This document shows, in pieces, positions 10,191 through 19,168 of a stretch of DNA of 64,000 nucleotides. This DNA is from Euglena gracilis (lineage: Eukaryota > Euglenida > Euglenophyceae > Euglenales). The stretch spans positions 25,246,954-25,310,953 of the forward strand of contig CP154954.1 in NCBI GenBank assembly GCA_039621445.1. Reading direction: 5' to 3'. The position numbers and the translations under genes are program-made. The number at the start of each line of letters is the position of its first letter. Position 1 is the first letter of the stretch. The notes beneath the pieces are model-generated. The model was not told the origin of the DNA. It did not search any database and saw only the letters and a list, made by a program, of their open reading frames with translations.

Positions 10191-10870
10191 ATGACGCGCG
10201 TGGCTGTGCCCGTGATGCGGGTGAGGCCACCCCCAAGAAGCCAGCAGCCAGGAAGCTCTTGCGCGCCGCCTCGGTGGAGCGCGGGCGCAATGTCTAGCCC
10301 GTCGAAGCTGGGGGCTTCTGCCCCCCCTGGGGATTCCCAGGTCCCCGTCCTCCGGATAGGGACTTGGAACATGTCCCACTGGACGCCTGCAAAGGCCCTG
10401 GCTCCGCGCCCCACCTGCCCCGCGGCCTCCTCCCGCTGTCCGTCTATGCCCCCTGGATCGCCAAGCCGCGGAGCGTGCTTTGCGGCTTTGACCTCTGCCT
10501 CTGCCTTTGACCTCGCCTTCGAGGAGCTGTCCCACTCCTTGGACATGCAGGTCCCTACCCTACTCCTCGGCGACTGGAACGGCTCCGTCCTCCCTTCGCG
10601 GGGTCACTCCGGCCGCCGACGCCACCTGCTCTCCCACCTGACTGGCCCCAGCGCTCCCCTGGTCGGACGTCCACGCCACCCTGCTGCCCGCGCCCCTACC
10701 CATGACCTTCCGCTCGCCCCTCTCCTCTGGGGTCGTCACGGCCTCCCGCATTGACCTGATCCAGCCAACTCCGCCGTCCTCGCACTACTCCGGTGGACGA
10801 GGACTTCCGTGACGGTGGTCACTCCCCGGCGTTCGTCTCCCTCGCCCTCCCCAGCGGCCACATCGACTGG
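10191..10870 (+). pseudogene. LINE APE-type endonuclease domain
   Basis: The domain begins with VLRIGTWNMSHW (about 10345-10380), the start typical of LINE endonucleases related to the AP-endonuclease/exonuclease III fold. LLLGDWNGSV follows at about 10560-10590, the GDxN-type motif. In a shifted frame come SRIDLI at about 10747-10764 and GGHSPAFVSL near 10815-10845, corresponding to the terminal DH(S) motif with G in place of the Asp. The enzyme would nick the target strand for target-primed reverse transcription. The motifs are spread over two or more frames, so the domain is not intact. Confidence 0.65.
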
Positions 10871-11900
10871 CACCCACCACTTCCGCGTCCGCTCCCCCTA
10901 CTGTACGGCCCATCCGCTGACCTCGCCTCGTCCGAGCAGTGGTCCGACCTGTTGCTCCGATGGTCTTCCACCCCGGAGGCCGCCGCCCTGTCCCCGTCCG
11001 CCGCGCACACCTTGGACTCCCTCTCCCGCGCCATCCACACCGCGCTGGACCTCTTGGTGCTCCTGGCTGGCGGCTGGTCCACCTGCTCCTCCGCCCGCCG
11101 GCCTGCTTACGACTCCCCGAAGGTGCTCCGGCTCCGTGGCATCCTCACCCTGCTACACCGCCTGGAGATGCTCTCCTCCGCCCCGTTGCCGCCCGGATCC
11201 TGGCCTTCGCCCCTGATTAAGCTCCTTGACACCCTCCACCTGTGCGGCATCCAGCTGCCCCGGTCTTCCGTGCCGTCCTTGCGCCGCGCTCTGGCAGCAG
11301 AAACCGCTTCTTGCCGCTCGACCCTGGACAAGGAACTACAAGCCCTCCGTCGCGTGCGGAACTCCCGGTGGCACGACTCCTTACCCCGTCTCTGGCACGA
11401 GCGCCCGGCCGCCATCTTCTGTTGGCTGAAGGCGGAGTCCATTCCGTTCGGATCCCGCCCGTCCTGGACGCCGCCGGGCAGCAATGCCTCTCCCGCCAGG
11501 ACATGGACATCGCCGTGCGGTCTTTCTGTGTCAACGACATCCTGCGGCAGCACGCCAGCCATTGCCCTGCGGAGCAGTGGGCAGCTTTTGTGTCTTCGAA
11601 GTTCGGTGCCTACATCCCCTCCGCCTCATGGCCGTCGGCCCCCTGGTCAGAGGAGCGTGTCAGGGCAGCCCTCCGCAGCATGTGTGACGCCGCCGCCCCC
11701 GACATGTCCCGTGTACCCCTCACCGCGTGGAAGTCTATGCCACCGCTGTGGTTCGCTGCCCTCGCCCGGCTGCTCAACCTCGTGGAGCAAGAACGCCGGT
11801 GGCCGTTGGTCATGACCCCAAATCGGCCAGAGGCGCACGTCCCCAAGATCAGCGCCCCATCACTGTCCTGGAGGTGGTGTACCGCGCCTGGTTGCCATGG
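10871..11900 (+). pseudogene. LINE linker and start of reverse transcriptase
   Basis: Long plus-strand frames (10793-11815, then 11242-12003) cover the region between endonuclease and reverse transcriptase. A further frame gives QRPITVLEVVYRAW at about 11850-11890, the conserved RPIT/S-V-L-x-x-x-Y-R first motif of LINE reverse transcriptases. The sequence then leaves this pattern. No YxDD motif or other catalytic motif was found on the plus strand before RNase H. Confidence 0.6.
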
Positions 11901-11979
11901 GTCTGCCTTTGGGCGCCTTCGCGGTCCGCGAGCCCATCGCCGAGGACCGCCTCCTGCAGCTACGGTGGCTGCAGTTCCT

Positions 11980-12005
11980 CGCCACCCCCCCCCCCCCCCC
12001 TAGTC
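11980..12005 (+). repeat. C tract with TAGTCGGGACC at the reverse-transcriptase deletion
   Basis: A run of 15 or more C residues is followed by TAGTCGGGACC. This looks like the tip of C-tipped elements 2 and 7 (C-run then TAGTCGTACGACC). It lies in the short interval that replaces the reverse transcriptase core. A scar of such an element at the deletion junction is possible but could be coincidence. Confidence 0.3.
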
Positions 12006-12203
12006 GGGACCATCCACCGCGCCGTCGCCTGCCCCGCTCAAAGTGGCGCGAGCCCTCCCCCGCCCTGCAGTCCGCCCTGACGGCCCTCGGCCGGACGCTG
12101 CGCCGCAATCCCGCCTCCACCCTGGCCTCCGCCTGGCCTCATCTCACCCCCGAGAGCTCCTATCCCGGAGCCCGCCGACCGCTTTCCCCTTCCCGATGCA
12201 GCC

Positions 12204-12788
12204 TTCACAGATGGCTCCCTTGGCTCCCATTGTGGTGCGGCCGTCTGGTGCCCGGACACGGAGACATCGCGCCTCATCGCCGTTCCCTCCCCGCGCAGCA
12301 GTACACACTGCGAGCTCGCCGCCCTCGGCTCCGCCCTGTCCCTCCACCCCCCGGAGGTGTTCACGGATTCGCTGTGCTCCCTCCAACTCCTCCGCCGATG
12401 GGGACTCCGTTCTCCGTCCGCCGTCCTCCGCTGTCCGGACCGGCTCGAGGTCCGCCACGTCCTCGCCCTCGCCCACTCATCCCCGTGCCCACCGGCCCTG
12501 CGGAAGGTCAAGGCACTCAACGATGCGGCCCTCTCCGCCCGCCACCCCCTTGCCGTAGGCAACGACATGGCCGACTCCCTGGCGAAACAAGCAGCGCGTT
12601 CCCCCGGTCTCCCCAAATGGGACCCCCCTGCCGCATGTCACGATGCGGTGGAGCTGCTCGACGCCATGGGCACCACGGTCCTGGACATCGAGGAACGGTT
12701 CCCCCTCGCTTGGTGGCTCCGCCAGCGCTGTGCGTGGGCCCCCCAGGATCCCGCCCCCGCCTCGAGTTGCTCTTCCTGCGGGAGATGA
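12204..12788 (+). pseudogene. LINE RNase H domain (open in one frame)
   Basis: One frame carries the four acidic positions of RNase H in order: FTDGS at 12204, CELAAL at about 12310, FTDSLCSL at about 12360 and GNDMADSLAKQA at about 12560-12595. The position before the last motif reads KVKALNDAAL, where His is more usual than Leu. The domain degrades the RNA of RNA-DNA hybrids during element copying. It is intact as a reading frame but lies in an element that lacks its polymerase core. Confidence 0.8.
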
Positions 12789-12890
12789 CGTTCGACTGGA
12801 TGGCGTCTGCCGGCATCTTTGCCCGGCTTTGCTTGCGCTCCAACGCCTTCCACCACCCCGTGGCCCCCGCCGTGATCAAGTGGGTGGCCC

Positions 12891-13241
12891 GTGTACGATC
12901 CGGCTGCCCGCCACCCAAGCTCGTCGCGTGCGGTGCGGCTTCACGGAGACCCCACGTGCCCGTGCTGCGGAGAGACGGAAAAGGACGACCGCCACTTGCT
13001 GGCTGGCTGCCGCCACAGGCTCAGCGGACTGGCCGGAGGCCCTCCCGGAGCTGTGTCTGTCTTCCGCCAACCGCTGCTCCCTCTCCATCCCCCCGCCGCC
13101 AACCCCCTGGATAGCGGAGCATCATCTCCTCTGACCGCCGCCCTGATCCCAGCGACGATTCTCGAGCACCACCCGACGTCCCCCGGACGCCCTCCGCTTC
13201 CTCCGCCGCCTCCATGCTGCCCTGGCCGAGCGGCTAGCTGA
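12891..13241 (+). pseudogene. LINE C-terminal zinc knuckle
   Basis: The frame contains CPCCGETEKDDRHLLAGC (about 12956-13009), a C-x2-C-x8-H-x4-C motif placed after RNase H, as is common in this LINE type. It is in a different frame from RNase H, so at least one frameshift separates them. Confidence 0.7.
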
Positions 13242-13329
13242 GCTGCTGAGCCGCCGGCCTCGCTGGAGATCCCACGGCTCCTCCTCTGACCACAGCCCGC
13301 CGCGTCTCCGTCACCCCTGCCCGCTACCT

Positions 13330-14118
13330 CCAGAACGCCAGCTCTCCATCCCAGACCTCCGCCGCCTCGAGGTGGCTCGCCGTGAGGCCCCGCCCCCCCC
13401 ACCAACATCGGCACCCATCCCGCCCCACAGAGAAGCCCGTCGCCTGTGGCTCCGCGCGCGGCTCCTCCGTCTGCTCGCCGAGGACATGGTCGTCTGCCCT
13501 GCGTCCGCCGGATGCAGCGCCTTCCTCGCCATGTTCGAGTCCGTCACAGGCAAACCCTTCACTGCTTCCCCCCCCGTGCCACCGCCCTGGCCCGCGTCCT
13601 CGGCAACCTCATACACGAGGGTGCGGCAGGGCATTTGGTACTACAATCGTGCTCCCTGTGCGGCCCTGGACACCGACGGCTGGCTCTGCTCCGCTCCCGC
13701 CCGGGAGGCTGCGCACCCCGCAACCGCCCTCCACATCTCGATGGGCTCCGTCGACGCCTCCCTCGCTGTCTGGATCCGGGACCACCGATTCCTCCGCCCC
13801 GTCCCCCCAGAACATGACGAGTGCAGCATGGCGCTCCTCCTGCTTTGGGAGACCGACCACGGCCCACCACGGCGACATCAGACCCGGCCAGCCGCCCGTC
13901 GTCCCCTCGCCCCCCCAGCCGGGCGCGGCGCCCCGCCCCTCCTCTGGTGGATCCCCGGCCCCTGAAAAGGCAGTCCACCCTGGCAACGGAGGGCCCACCG
14001 ACCTGACCTTGGCGGGCGCGGGCGCGGGAACCACGGTGATGGCCCTCAGCCACTGCCGTTGAGCCCATGCAGCGCCCGGTGTTGGACGACTTCATCACCT
14101 ACCTAACCCCCCCCCCCC
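13330..14118 (+). pseudogene. LINE C-terminal extension and 3-prime end
   Basis: The frame open at 13372-13965 carries sequence such as LSIPDLRRLEVARREAP and GIWYYNRAPCAALDTDGW, with no domain recognised. After the stop come about 150 bp of 3-prime sequence ending ACCTACCTAA and 13 C residues (14107-14119), then the right target duplication. Confidence 0.5.
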
Positions 14119-14135
14119 CGCACTCAAGCCCCCAT
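14119..14135. repeat. LINE target-site duplication, right
   Basis: CGCACTCAAGCCCCCAT is identical to 9060-9076. Sequence after it (TTCGACTGGC) is the continuation of the pre-insertion locus. Confidence 0.85.
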
Positions 14136-15207
14136 TTCGACTGGCATGTTCTTGCTCCTCTGCTTGGAAACCACAGGGTAAAAAAGGGTAAATGCTGAGG
14201 TCCTTGGCTTGACAAATTTCACTAATTCACAGGTAAGGTGCTGCTTTTCATTCCTCGATTGAAAAACCAGGGAAGTTGCCAGCTTTGCTCATTTCTAAAA
14301 AATGTCCTCTTTTCCAAACCCATTCCCAAATCTTTCTTTGGCATTCCAAATATTCTGATATTTTTGGTGTAGTGTAAGTATTTGTTTTCCACAGGCCCAC
14401 CTATTTGCGCCAAAAAATGCGACGCAAGAGAGGTTCGTTTTCCAGTGTCTTAATTTTAAACACGTTTTCACCCTTGCACGGCTTCGCAAATGCCATTTTT
14501 CTTCTATGAATTGGATTATACAAGATTAATAGATCAATGTCCAACAGTGCCTTTCTAAAAAAATATAAAAAATAAAATTAAAAAATATTGAATGGAAATG
14601 AATTTCAAAGGGAATTTCCACAATTTGTTTTTATGGGGAGAGCCATATGCAGGCCTTGTCACTGATGCAGATGCCGAAATGAGTGTGGAATTACAGCGAT
14701 GATTTATCCCGATGCGGCATTTCATTCGTGTTTTTTTTTGGTGTGTTTTTTTTTGTGTGTGTTCTGTGGAAAGTGATTGGAAGTCGCTCTGCAACAAGGT
14801 TGGTTTTTGTTTTTGTATTTTTGGGGAGCTCCCAAAAACAACCCAAAAAATTTGGGTACCCCCCAAAAAACAAATTTTGGGGTTTGTACAAAAGCTGTTG
14901 AGCGGACTTAAAAGAATCCTCCTCTCAACAGCAGCCAGCCTCGACACTTCTTTTGTGTTTGAGGTATCACAGATGGGCACCTGTGGCGTTTGCATTGGTG
15001 GGCACAACCAATGCAAAAAAGGACATAATTTTTTTGGTATTTCTCTCTGACTTTTTGCGGGGACCCCAGTAAATTTGCTTAAAAAGCCAGTGAATGCTAC
15101 AACTCCCCAAAAAGCATACACCAAATTGTTGTGCATCTTTTTCCGTTCCCGCTGATTTCTTTGTAATGATGTGTGTGAATTTTCTGCAAAACTTTTCATT
15201 GGGGGTG
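14136..15207. other. AT-rich spacer with a 214-codon minus-strand ORF
   Basis: The minus-strand frame 15199-14555 is open for 214 codons. Its middle part (for example GFLSKFTGVPAKSQREIPKK and SRLAAVERRILLSPLNSF) looks like ordinary protein. Part of it reads through the repeat at about 14800-14885 and the C-terminus is simple AT-rich sequence. It could be an exon-like remnant, and no family is recognised. Confidence 0.25.
14795..14895. repeat. GGTACC-centred inverted repeat element, copy 1
   Basis: The sequence runs CAAGGTTGGTTTTTG ... CCCAAAAAATTTGGGTACC, then CCCCAAAAAACAAATTTTGGGG. The reverse complement of 15870-15965 starts the same way (CAAGGTTGGGTTTTGGG) and has the same CCCCCCAAAAAA core. 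It is a small dispersed inverted-repeat family. Confidence 0.5.
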
Positions 15208-15260
15208 GTGCGGGTCACGGGGGGGTCACGGGGGGATCTAGGGGGGGGGGTCACGGGGGA
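15208..15260. repeat. GGTCACGGGGG minisatellite, block 1
   Basis: Three to four tandem copies of GGTCACGGGGG with varying G-run length. A second block in the same orientation lies at 15620-15665. The 360 bp between them are AT-rich. Confidence 0.8.
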
Positions 15261-15619
15261 AGTATGTCTCTTTGCAGGTAGGGTTGCTCATTTTGCGGAT
15301 TTTTTTACATTATTTTTTACTGGAGAAAATTCAGAAAAAAATGCGGAAAAATTGGTAATATTCCGATATTTCTCCATGGTAAAAAAAGCGACCCGGGATG
15401 GGGTGAATTTTGGGATTTCGCATCAAAAAACCACAACAAAATGGGAAATTGGGGGAAAATGGGGAAAATATTTTCCCACAATTTTCCAAACGGAGAAACA
15501 AAATTTGCTGTTGAAATTTTTCCGCACAATTTTTCAGCAATCCTATTTGGAGGTAGTCGGGAGGCAGCGTCAATGATCCCGAAAGGAAAGGTTGAAGAGA
15601 TGAAGTGAAGGTTCGATCC
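15261..15619. other. AT-rich stretch between the two minisatellite blocks
   Basis: It is rich in AAAATGGGGAAA and TTTTCCGCA words. A plus-strand ORF (15094-15576) runs through it but is low-complexity. It may be the body of a small element whose ends are the GGTCACGGGGG blocks; no inverted ends were seen. Confidence 0.35.
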
Positions 15620-15666
15620 TCGGGTCACGGGGGGGGTCACGGGGGGTCACGGGGGTCACGGGGGAA
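15620..15666. repeat. GGTCACGGGGG minisatellite, block 2
   Basis: Four tandem copies of GGTCACGGGGG(G). Both blocks are followed by GGGGAAG. Confidence 0.8.
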
Positions 15667-15869
15667 GCACCCCCATTGTAAAACCAATATATATTTTATA
15701 CTGAGTGCATTTAAACACATTTAATTTGCATAGGTATGTGCTGTTTAGGGTTAATCGGCAATGGAGAAGGAGCTTGATGTGACAATTGGTTCCGAATCAA
15801 TTGCGGTCCACAGCCTTACATTTTCTTGAATGGTGCCATGAAGGACGAAAAGGTCTGCAAAAGTGGGAC

Positions 15870-15965
15870 TAAAATAAGGGGGGTCCCAAAAAGCTTTTTT
15901 TGGGTACCCCCCAAAAAACATTTTTTTGGGGGGTACCCCAAACCCAAAACCCAACCTTGTCTGCA
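15870..15965. repeat. GGTACC-centred inverted repeat element, copy 2
   Basis: GGTCCCAAAAAGC, TTTTTTGGGTACCCCCCAAA, then TTTGGGGGGTACCCCAAACC: nested inverted words around two GGTACC sites. It is the reverse complement of the family at 14795-14895. Confidence 0.5.
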
Positions 15966-16435
15966 AAATAAATTCCTCCTCCAATTACTGGCTTTTTTTA
16001 TTGTTTCATTTTCCTGACGAACGGCATTCTGGTGGTGTGCTTTTGCGCGCACACATGTGTGTTTTCGGCTTTGTCCCCGGGTGTGCCCGAACTGCCAGCG
16101 GTGTGCGTCCTGGGTTTTTGCCGGACTGCTTTGCTTGCAGCGCCTTGCTTTGATGTTTTTGGGCTGTTTGTTAAAGTGCAGGGAGGAAGTGCCAGGGAAT
16201 GTGGGTGTGGTGTGACCAAGCCGGCAGGAGGGACGCAGGGGACGGAAGGTAAGTGCGGGGTGTTGGGCAAGGGAAGCGCAGGGGGGGGGGGAGGAAATAG
16301 GGTCCGCAGGGAATGATGGGGACGGGTGTCTCCCACCCGGCTTATACCCGGGATCCACGTAACCAGTTGTGTGGCAAAGAACCCAGCGGAAAAAGCCCAA
16401 CACTGGAAGGGCAAAATTTTAAATGTGTACACCAA

Positions 16436-16481
16436 CATGTTTATGTTTATTTGCGCAATTGCACAAATAAACATAAACATG
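16436..16481. repeat. 46-bp near-perfect palindrome
   Basis: The arms CATGTTTATGTTTATTTG and CAAATAAACATAAACATG meet at CGCAATTGCA. Only one base pair of the 23 is mismatched. It could extrude as a cruciform or fold as an RNA hairpin. It sits at the start of the palindrome series of repeat R. Confidence 0.9.
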
Positions 16482-16624
16482 TCCTTCAGGGATTGTGCTT
16501 TAGTACCCATGAACTGACTCCGTCGATAAACGGCGCGACAAAGGAGCTGTGAGTGCGCAGACCAACCGGCCGTTCAGGTGGTGGGTTTGTCACACTGCTT
16601 GTCGACGCACAAGCTTATGGGCGC

Positions 16625-16664
16625 AAATGCGCGCACAAACAAAATTACATTTGTGCGCGCATTT
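16625..16664. repeat. 15-bp-arm inverted repeat (AAATGCGCGCACAAA)
   Basis: AAATGCGCGCACAAA at 16625-16639 and its exact reverse complement at 16650-16664, with a 10-bp loop. Confidence 0.9.
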
Positions 16665-16841
16665 CACAAATGCGCAAACAAACATGTTCTTTGTTTGTGT
16701 GTGCAAATGCGCAAATAAACACAAAGAAGAACGGTGTACACCATCAGCACATGTGATTCATTTGCGCATTTGTGCGCATCACGTTGTTTGTGGGTGCAAA
16801 TGTGCAAATACACTGCATGAAGAAACTGCATAATTTATTAT

Positions 16842-16899
16842 GTTTATTTGCGCATTTGCGCCAAAAAACAACGTGATGCACGCAAATGCGCAAATGAAC
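16842..16899. repeat. 19-bp-arm inverted repeat (GCGCATTTGCG)
   Basis: GTTTATTTGCGCATTTGCG at 16842-16860 pairs with CGCAAATGCGCAAATGAAC at 16881-16899 with one mismatch. It is followed by the ORF-bearing segment. Confidence 0.85.
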
Positions 16900-17107
16900 A
16901 ACCAATGGAGGAGCAAAAGTGATTTCATTTGGCCCTCCAACAAATACTCTTAGTGGCTTCTAAATGGGTTGAAAGCAAACCCAAATGGCCACACCGTCTC
17001 CTCCGGCATATGGTGTTATTGTGCCATTTTTGGACCATTGACAGGTCCCACAAAAGATGGGGAACAGAGGGCCTCCTGAAGGTGGGTGCGCAGCCACCCA
17101 GTAACGG

Positions 17108-17800
17108 TTGCACCTCCACTGGCACCAATTTTGGGTCCCAAAGGCCCTGCCGCTGGCCCGCGGCCTCGGCTCCGCTGCTGCAGCCACATCGGCTGCTGAT
17201 GCTTCAGCACCCACCAGACCGACATCCCCGGTGCAACAGCACCCACCGAAGCGGCCATGTTATACCCCGCAACCGGGGTACAAGGCTGCGGGGACAACGT
17301 GGCGCTCAAACACCCGTTATTTTGGTTGCAAGGAAGTGTTGAAGCTTTACCACTGCATTGGGTGCATCAAAGCGGTGGGACTCACTCCCCCCTCAAATTA
17401 TGCACAAAAACTGGTGTGTTTTACGTTTTTCAAGGGGAAAACGGTGGAGAATAACCATAAAACAGACTCCGGCCTGGCACATCCCGGGTATTTCAGGTGC
17501 CAAATGTTTTCTTGCAACGCAGTACTGTTGCAGAAAAGGTGTCGAACAGTCACAGGTCGTTTGCACGTCATCAATTCATTATATTTAACTGCCAAACGGA
17601 TGACGCCAGGCCGTGCGGGCCGGGTAACAGCAGCACAAATGTACATATGTAAGGCAGGCACGTTTCGCCAGTCAAATGCCGTGTTCCAGTCTATATTGCA
17701 CACTACCTCTCACCACGCAATTGTGGTGCAAATCATTGGTTGGTGTGAGGAATTGCGTTCGCCAGCTGTCACGGAGGAGGAGATGGTATCGCATGGTTGA
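17108..17800 (+). CDS. 230-codon ORF of unknown function inside repeat R
   Basis: Open from the ATG at 17108 to the stop at 17800. The N-terminal 65 residues are Ala/Pro/Ser/Thr-rich. From residue about 66 the composition is that of a folded protein, with Cys-rich stretches (FGCKEVLKLYHCIGCIKAVG, FRCQMFSCNAVLLQKRC) that could bind metal, and a conserved-looking tail CEELRSPAVTEEEMVSHG. It is the longest single frame in this interval, flanked on both sides by GCGCAAATGCGC palindromes. It may be the coding part of repeat R, but copy 2 lacks the equivalent segment, so coding status is unproven. No family is recognised. Confidence 0.35.
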   Translation: MHLHWHQFWVPKALPLARGLGSAAAATSAADASAPTRPTSPVQQHPPKRPCYTPQPGYKAAGTTWRSNTRYFGCKEVLKLYHCIGCIKAVGLTPPSNYAQKLVCFTFFKGKTVENNHKTDSGLAHPGYFRCQMFSCNAVLLQKRCRTVTGRLHVINSLYLTAKRMTPGRAGRVTAAQMYICKAGTFRQSNAVFQSILHTTSHHAIVVQIIGWCEELRSPAVTEEEMVSHG

Positions 17801-17819
17801 TGTCGATGATGGTTGATGT

Positions 17820-18220
17820 TTGTTAATTTGCGCATTTGCCCAAATAAACAAATTTTGTTTGTATGTTTTAAGGGTCACTGAAACACATCGTTTTGAAGCG
17901 GTTTATTAAATGTTTGTTTGCGCATTTGCGCAAATGCGCGCACAAACGTAATATTATTTATTTGCACAATCGCGCACACCAACACGCCCATCACGTTTTA
18001 AAACCTCGTAGGGTCATTGTCGTCATTGGTGTCTTTTAACATGGAATGTAAAAATACATGTTTGTGTGCGCATTTGTGCAAGTGCGCGCACCAGAAAAGT
18101 TTTTCTGTGCGCGCATTTGCCCCCATAAATATGTATTTTTATTTTCAATGTTTTGTGTTATATTTGCGCAAATGCGCCCATAAACAAAATGTTTTTTTAT
18201 TTGTGCAAAAGCGCCCACAA
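17820..18220. repeat. second group of GCGCAAATGCGC palindromic words
   Basis: At least five occurrences of TTTGCGCATTTGCGC-like words in both orientations, e.g. around 17825-17865, 17910-17950, 18060-18120 and 18155-18210. Similar words in copy 2 lie at 51555-51960. Confidence 0.75.
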
Positions 18221-18230
18221 ACGCACATCA

Positions 18231-19160
18231 GTTGTGTGACGGCTGGCTGACGTAGTCTGTGGTGTGTGATCTAATGAGGCTCCGCGTGTTCTTACCGTTG
18301 GCGGTATATCCAAGTCAGTTCAGCCTGCACTTCAGCACCATTTCCAAGTGTCGTAACAAGGGGTGTGTGCCTCTCTCCTGTTTGATGTACTACAGCACCA
18401 ATCTCACCCTCAGCCCTATTCACGCCATTTGGTAAGCAGCATTTACACCAAACTACTGGGAGTTAATCCCCCTCAATAGAGGAGTGTCACAGTTCATAAT
18501 CTGTTCTCCGCGCGTCAGCGTACAGCGTCCAGGAATTTCGTAATAGCACCCATCCGACCCCCCCCCCCCCGGGGGTTAGGCTTTTGGGGGTGCCTGCCCA
18601 TAGCAGGCACCCCCTCTGACCCTGGTTCCGGGGTGCCGGAAAAGGCCCTGAATGAAAATTTCAATTCAAAGATCGAGTTAAAATTTTCTGGGTCCCCCTG
18701 GACCCCCCCGGGGGGTTTCTGCTAGGGGCAGGCACCCTAAAGCACCCCCCACACAGACATTCGTTTAGTGTGGTACACCAAGGTAGTCTTTTTGGTTCAC
18801 CGTGGACACCAAGATTGTTGGTGGTTCACATATGGACACCAAAAATTTTTTATGGTTCACATGTGACACCAAAAAAAATATTGTGGTTCATATGTGTGCC
18901 GCGGCAAAAACTCAATTGTGTGCCGCGTGCACCGCGGGAAAAAATTTGCGCTGCGGAGCGGTGCACTAAGTGAAAGTCTGAAGTCAATGTTGCGGCTCTA
19001 TGAATGTTTTCCAAAAAAGAAGGATTTGACAGTTCGGAAACGCTTCCATTCATCACGGTGGATGACATAGCACGAATGGCGATTCCCCAAGGAGTTCGGC
19101 GTTTGATAGAGGAGGCCAAAAAATTGATTGGTCCCACATCCTGCACCGTTGTGAGCCGTG
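18231..19160. other. spacer with GC inverted repeat and short tandem repeats
   Basis: At 18586-18614 GGGGGTGCCTGC and GCAGGCACCCCC form a perfect 12-bp inverted repeat; related words recur near 18720 and 23250. At 18780-18900 GGTTCACNNNTGGACACCAA-like words repeat about every 30-45 bp, four to five times. No gene was recognised. Confidence 0.5.
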
Positions 19161-19168
19161 TCTGGGAG

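Larger units (their letters stand above)
9077..14118 (+). mobile_element. APE-type LINE retrotransposon with RNase H, reverse transcriptase core deleted
   Basis: A 5.04-kb GC-rich element lies between 17-bp direct repeats. In order on the plus strand it has an ORF1-like region, an apurinic-type endonuclease, a linker and the first reverse-transcriptase motif, RNase H, a zinc knuckle and a C-terminal extension. Only about 310 bp separate the first reverse-transcriptase motif from RNase H, where a LINE normally has well over 1 kb. The catalytic part of the reverse transcriptase is therefore missing, and several frameshifts are present. The 3-prime end is CCTACCTAA followed by 13 C residues in place of the common A tail. 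The element cannot be autonomous. Confidence 0.85.
16030..18230. mobile_element. repeat R, copy 1: palindrome-rich dispersed element
   Basis: The left part (about 16060-16420) is collinear with 51220-51545. They share the words CTGCCAGCGGTGTRCG, GTGACCAAGCCGG, GTGCGGGGTGTT and GACGGGTGTCTC. Next comes a series of inverted repeats made of TTTGCGCATTTGCGC-type words (16436-16900 and 17820-18220), also present in copy 2. Around 16560-16610 and 51650-51710 both copies carry GGTGGGTTTKTCACA and TTGTCGACG. The ends were not defined. A 230-codon ORF lies between the two palindrome groups in this copy only. Confidence 0.6.

Noticed and set aside
10793-13114. Several long overlapping ORFs on the minus strand across the LINE
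   Set aside because: High-GC sequence leaves few stops in any frame. Only the plus-strand frames carry endonuclease, reverse-transcriptase start, RNase H and zinc-knuckle motifs.
16549-16833. Repeated CANAQIN / CAHKQN protein words as a repeat protein
   Set aside because: They are translations of the GCGCAAATGCGCAAATAAAC palindromic words in changing frames and on both strands.
16436-18220. CRISPR-like array of repeats in repeat R
   Set aside because: Spacing and orientation of the words are irregular, arms are inverted and there are no uniform spacers; the genome is eukaryotic.
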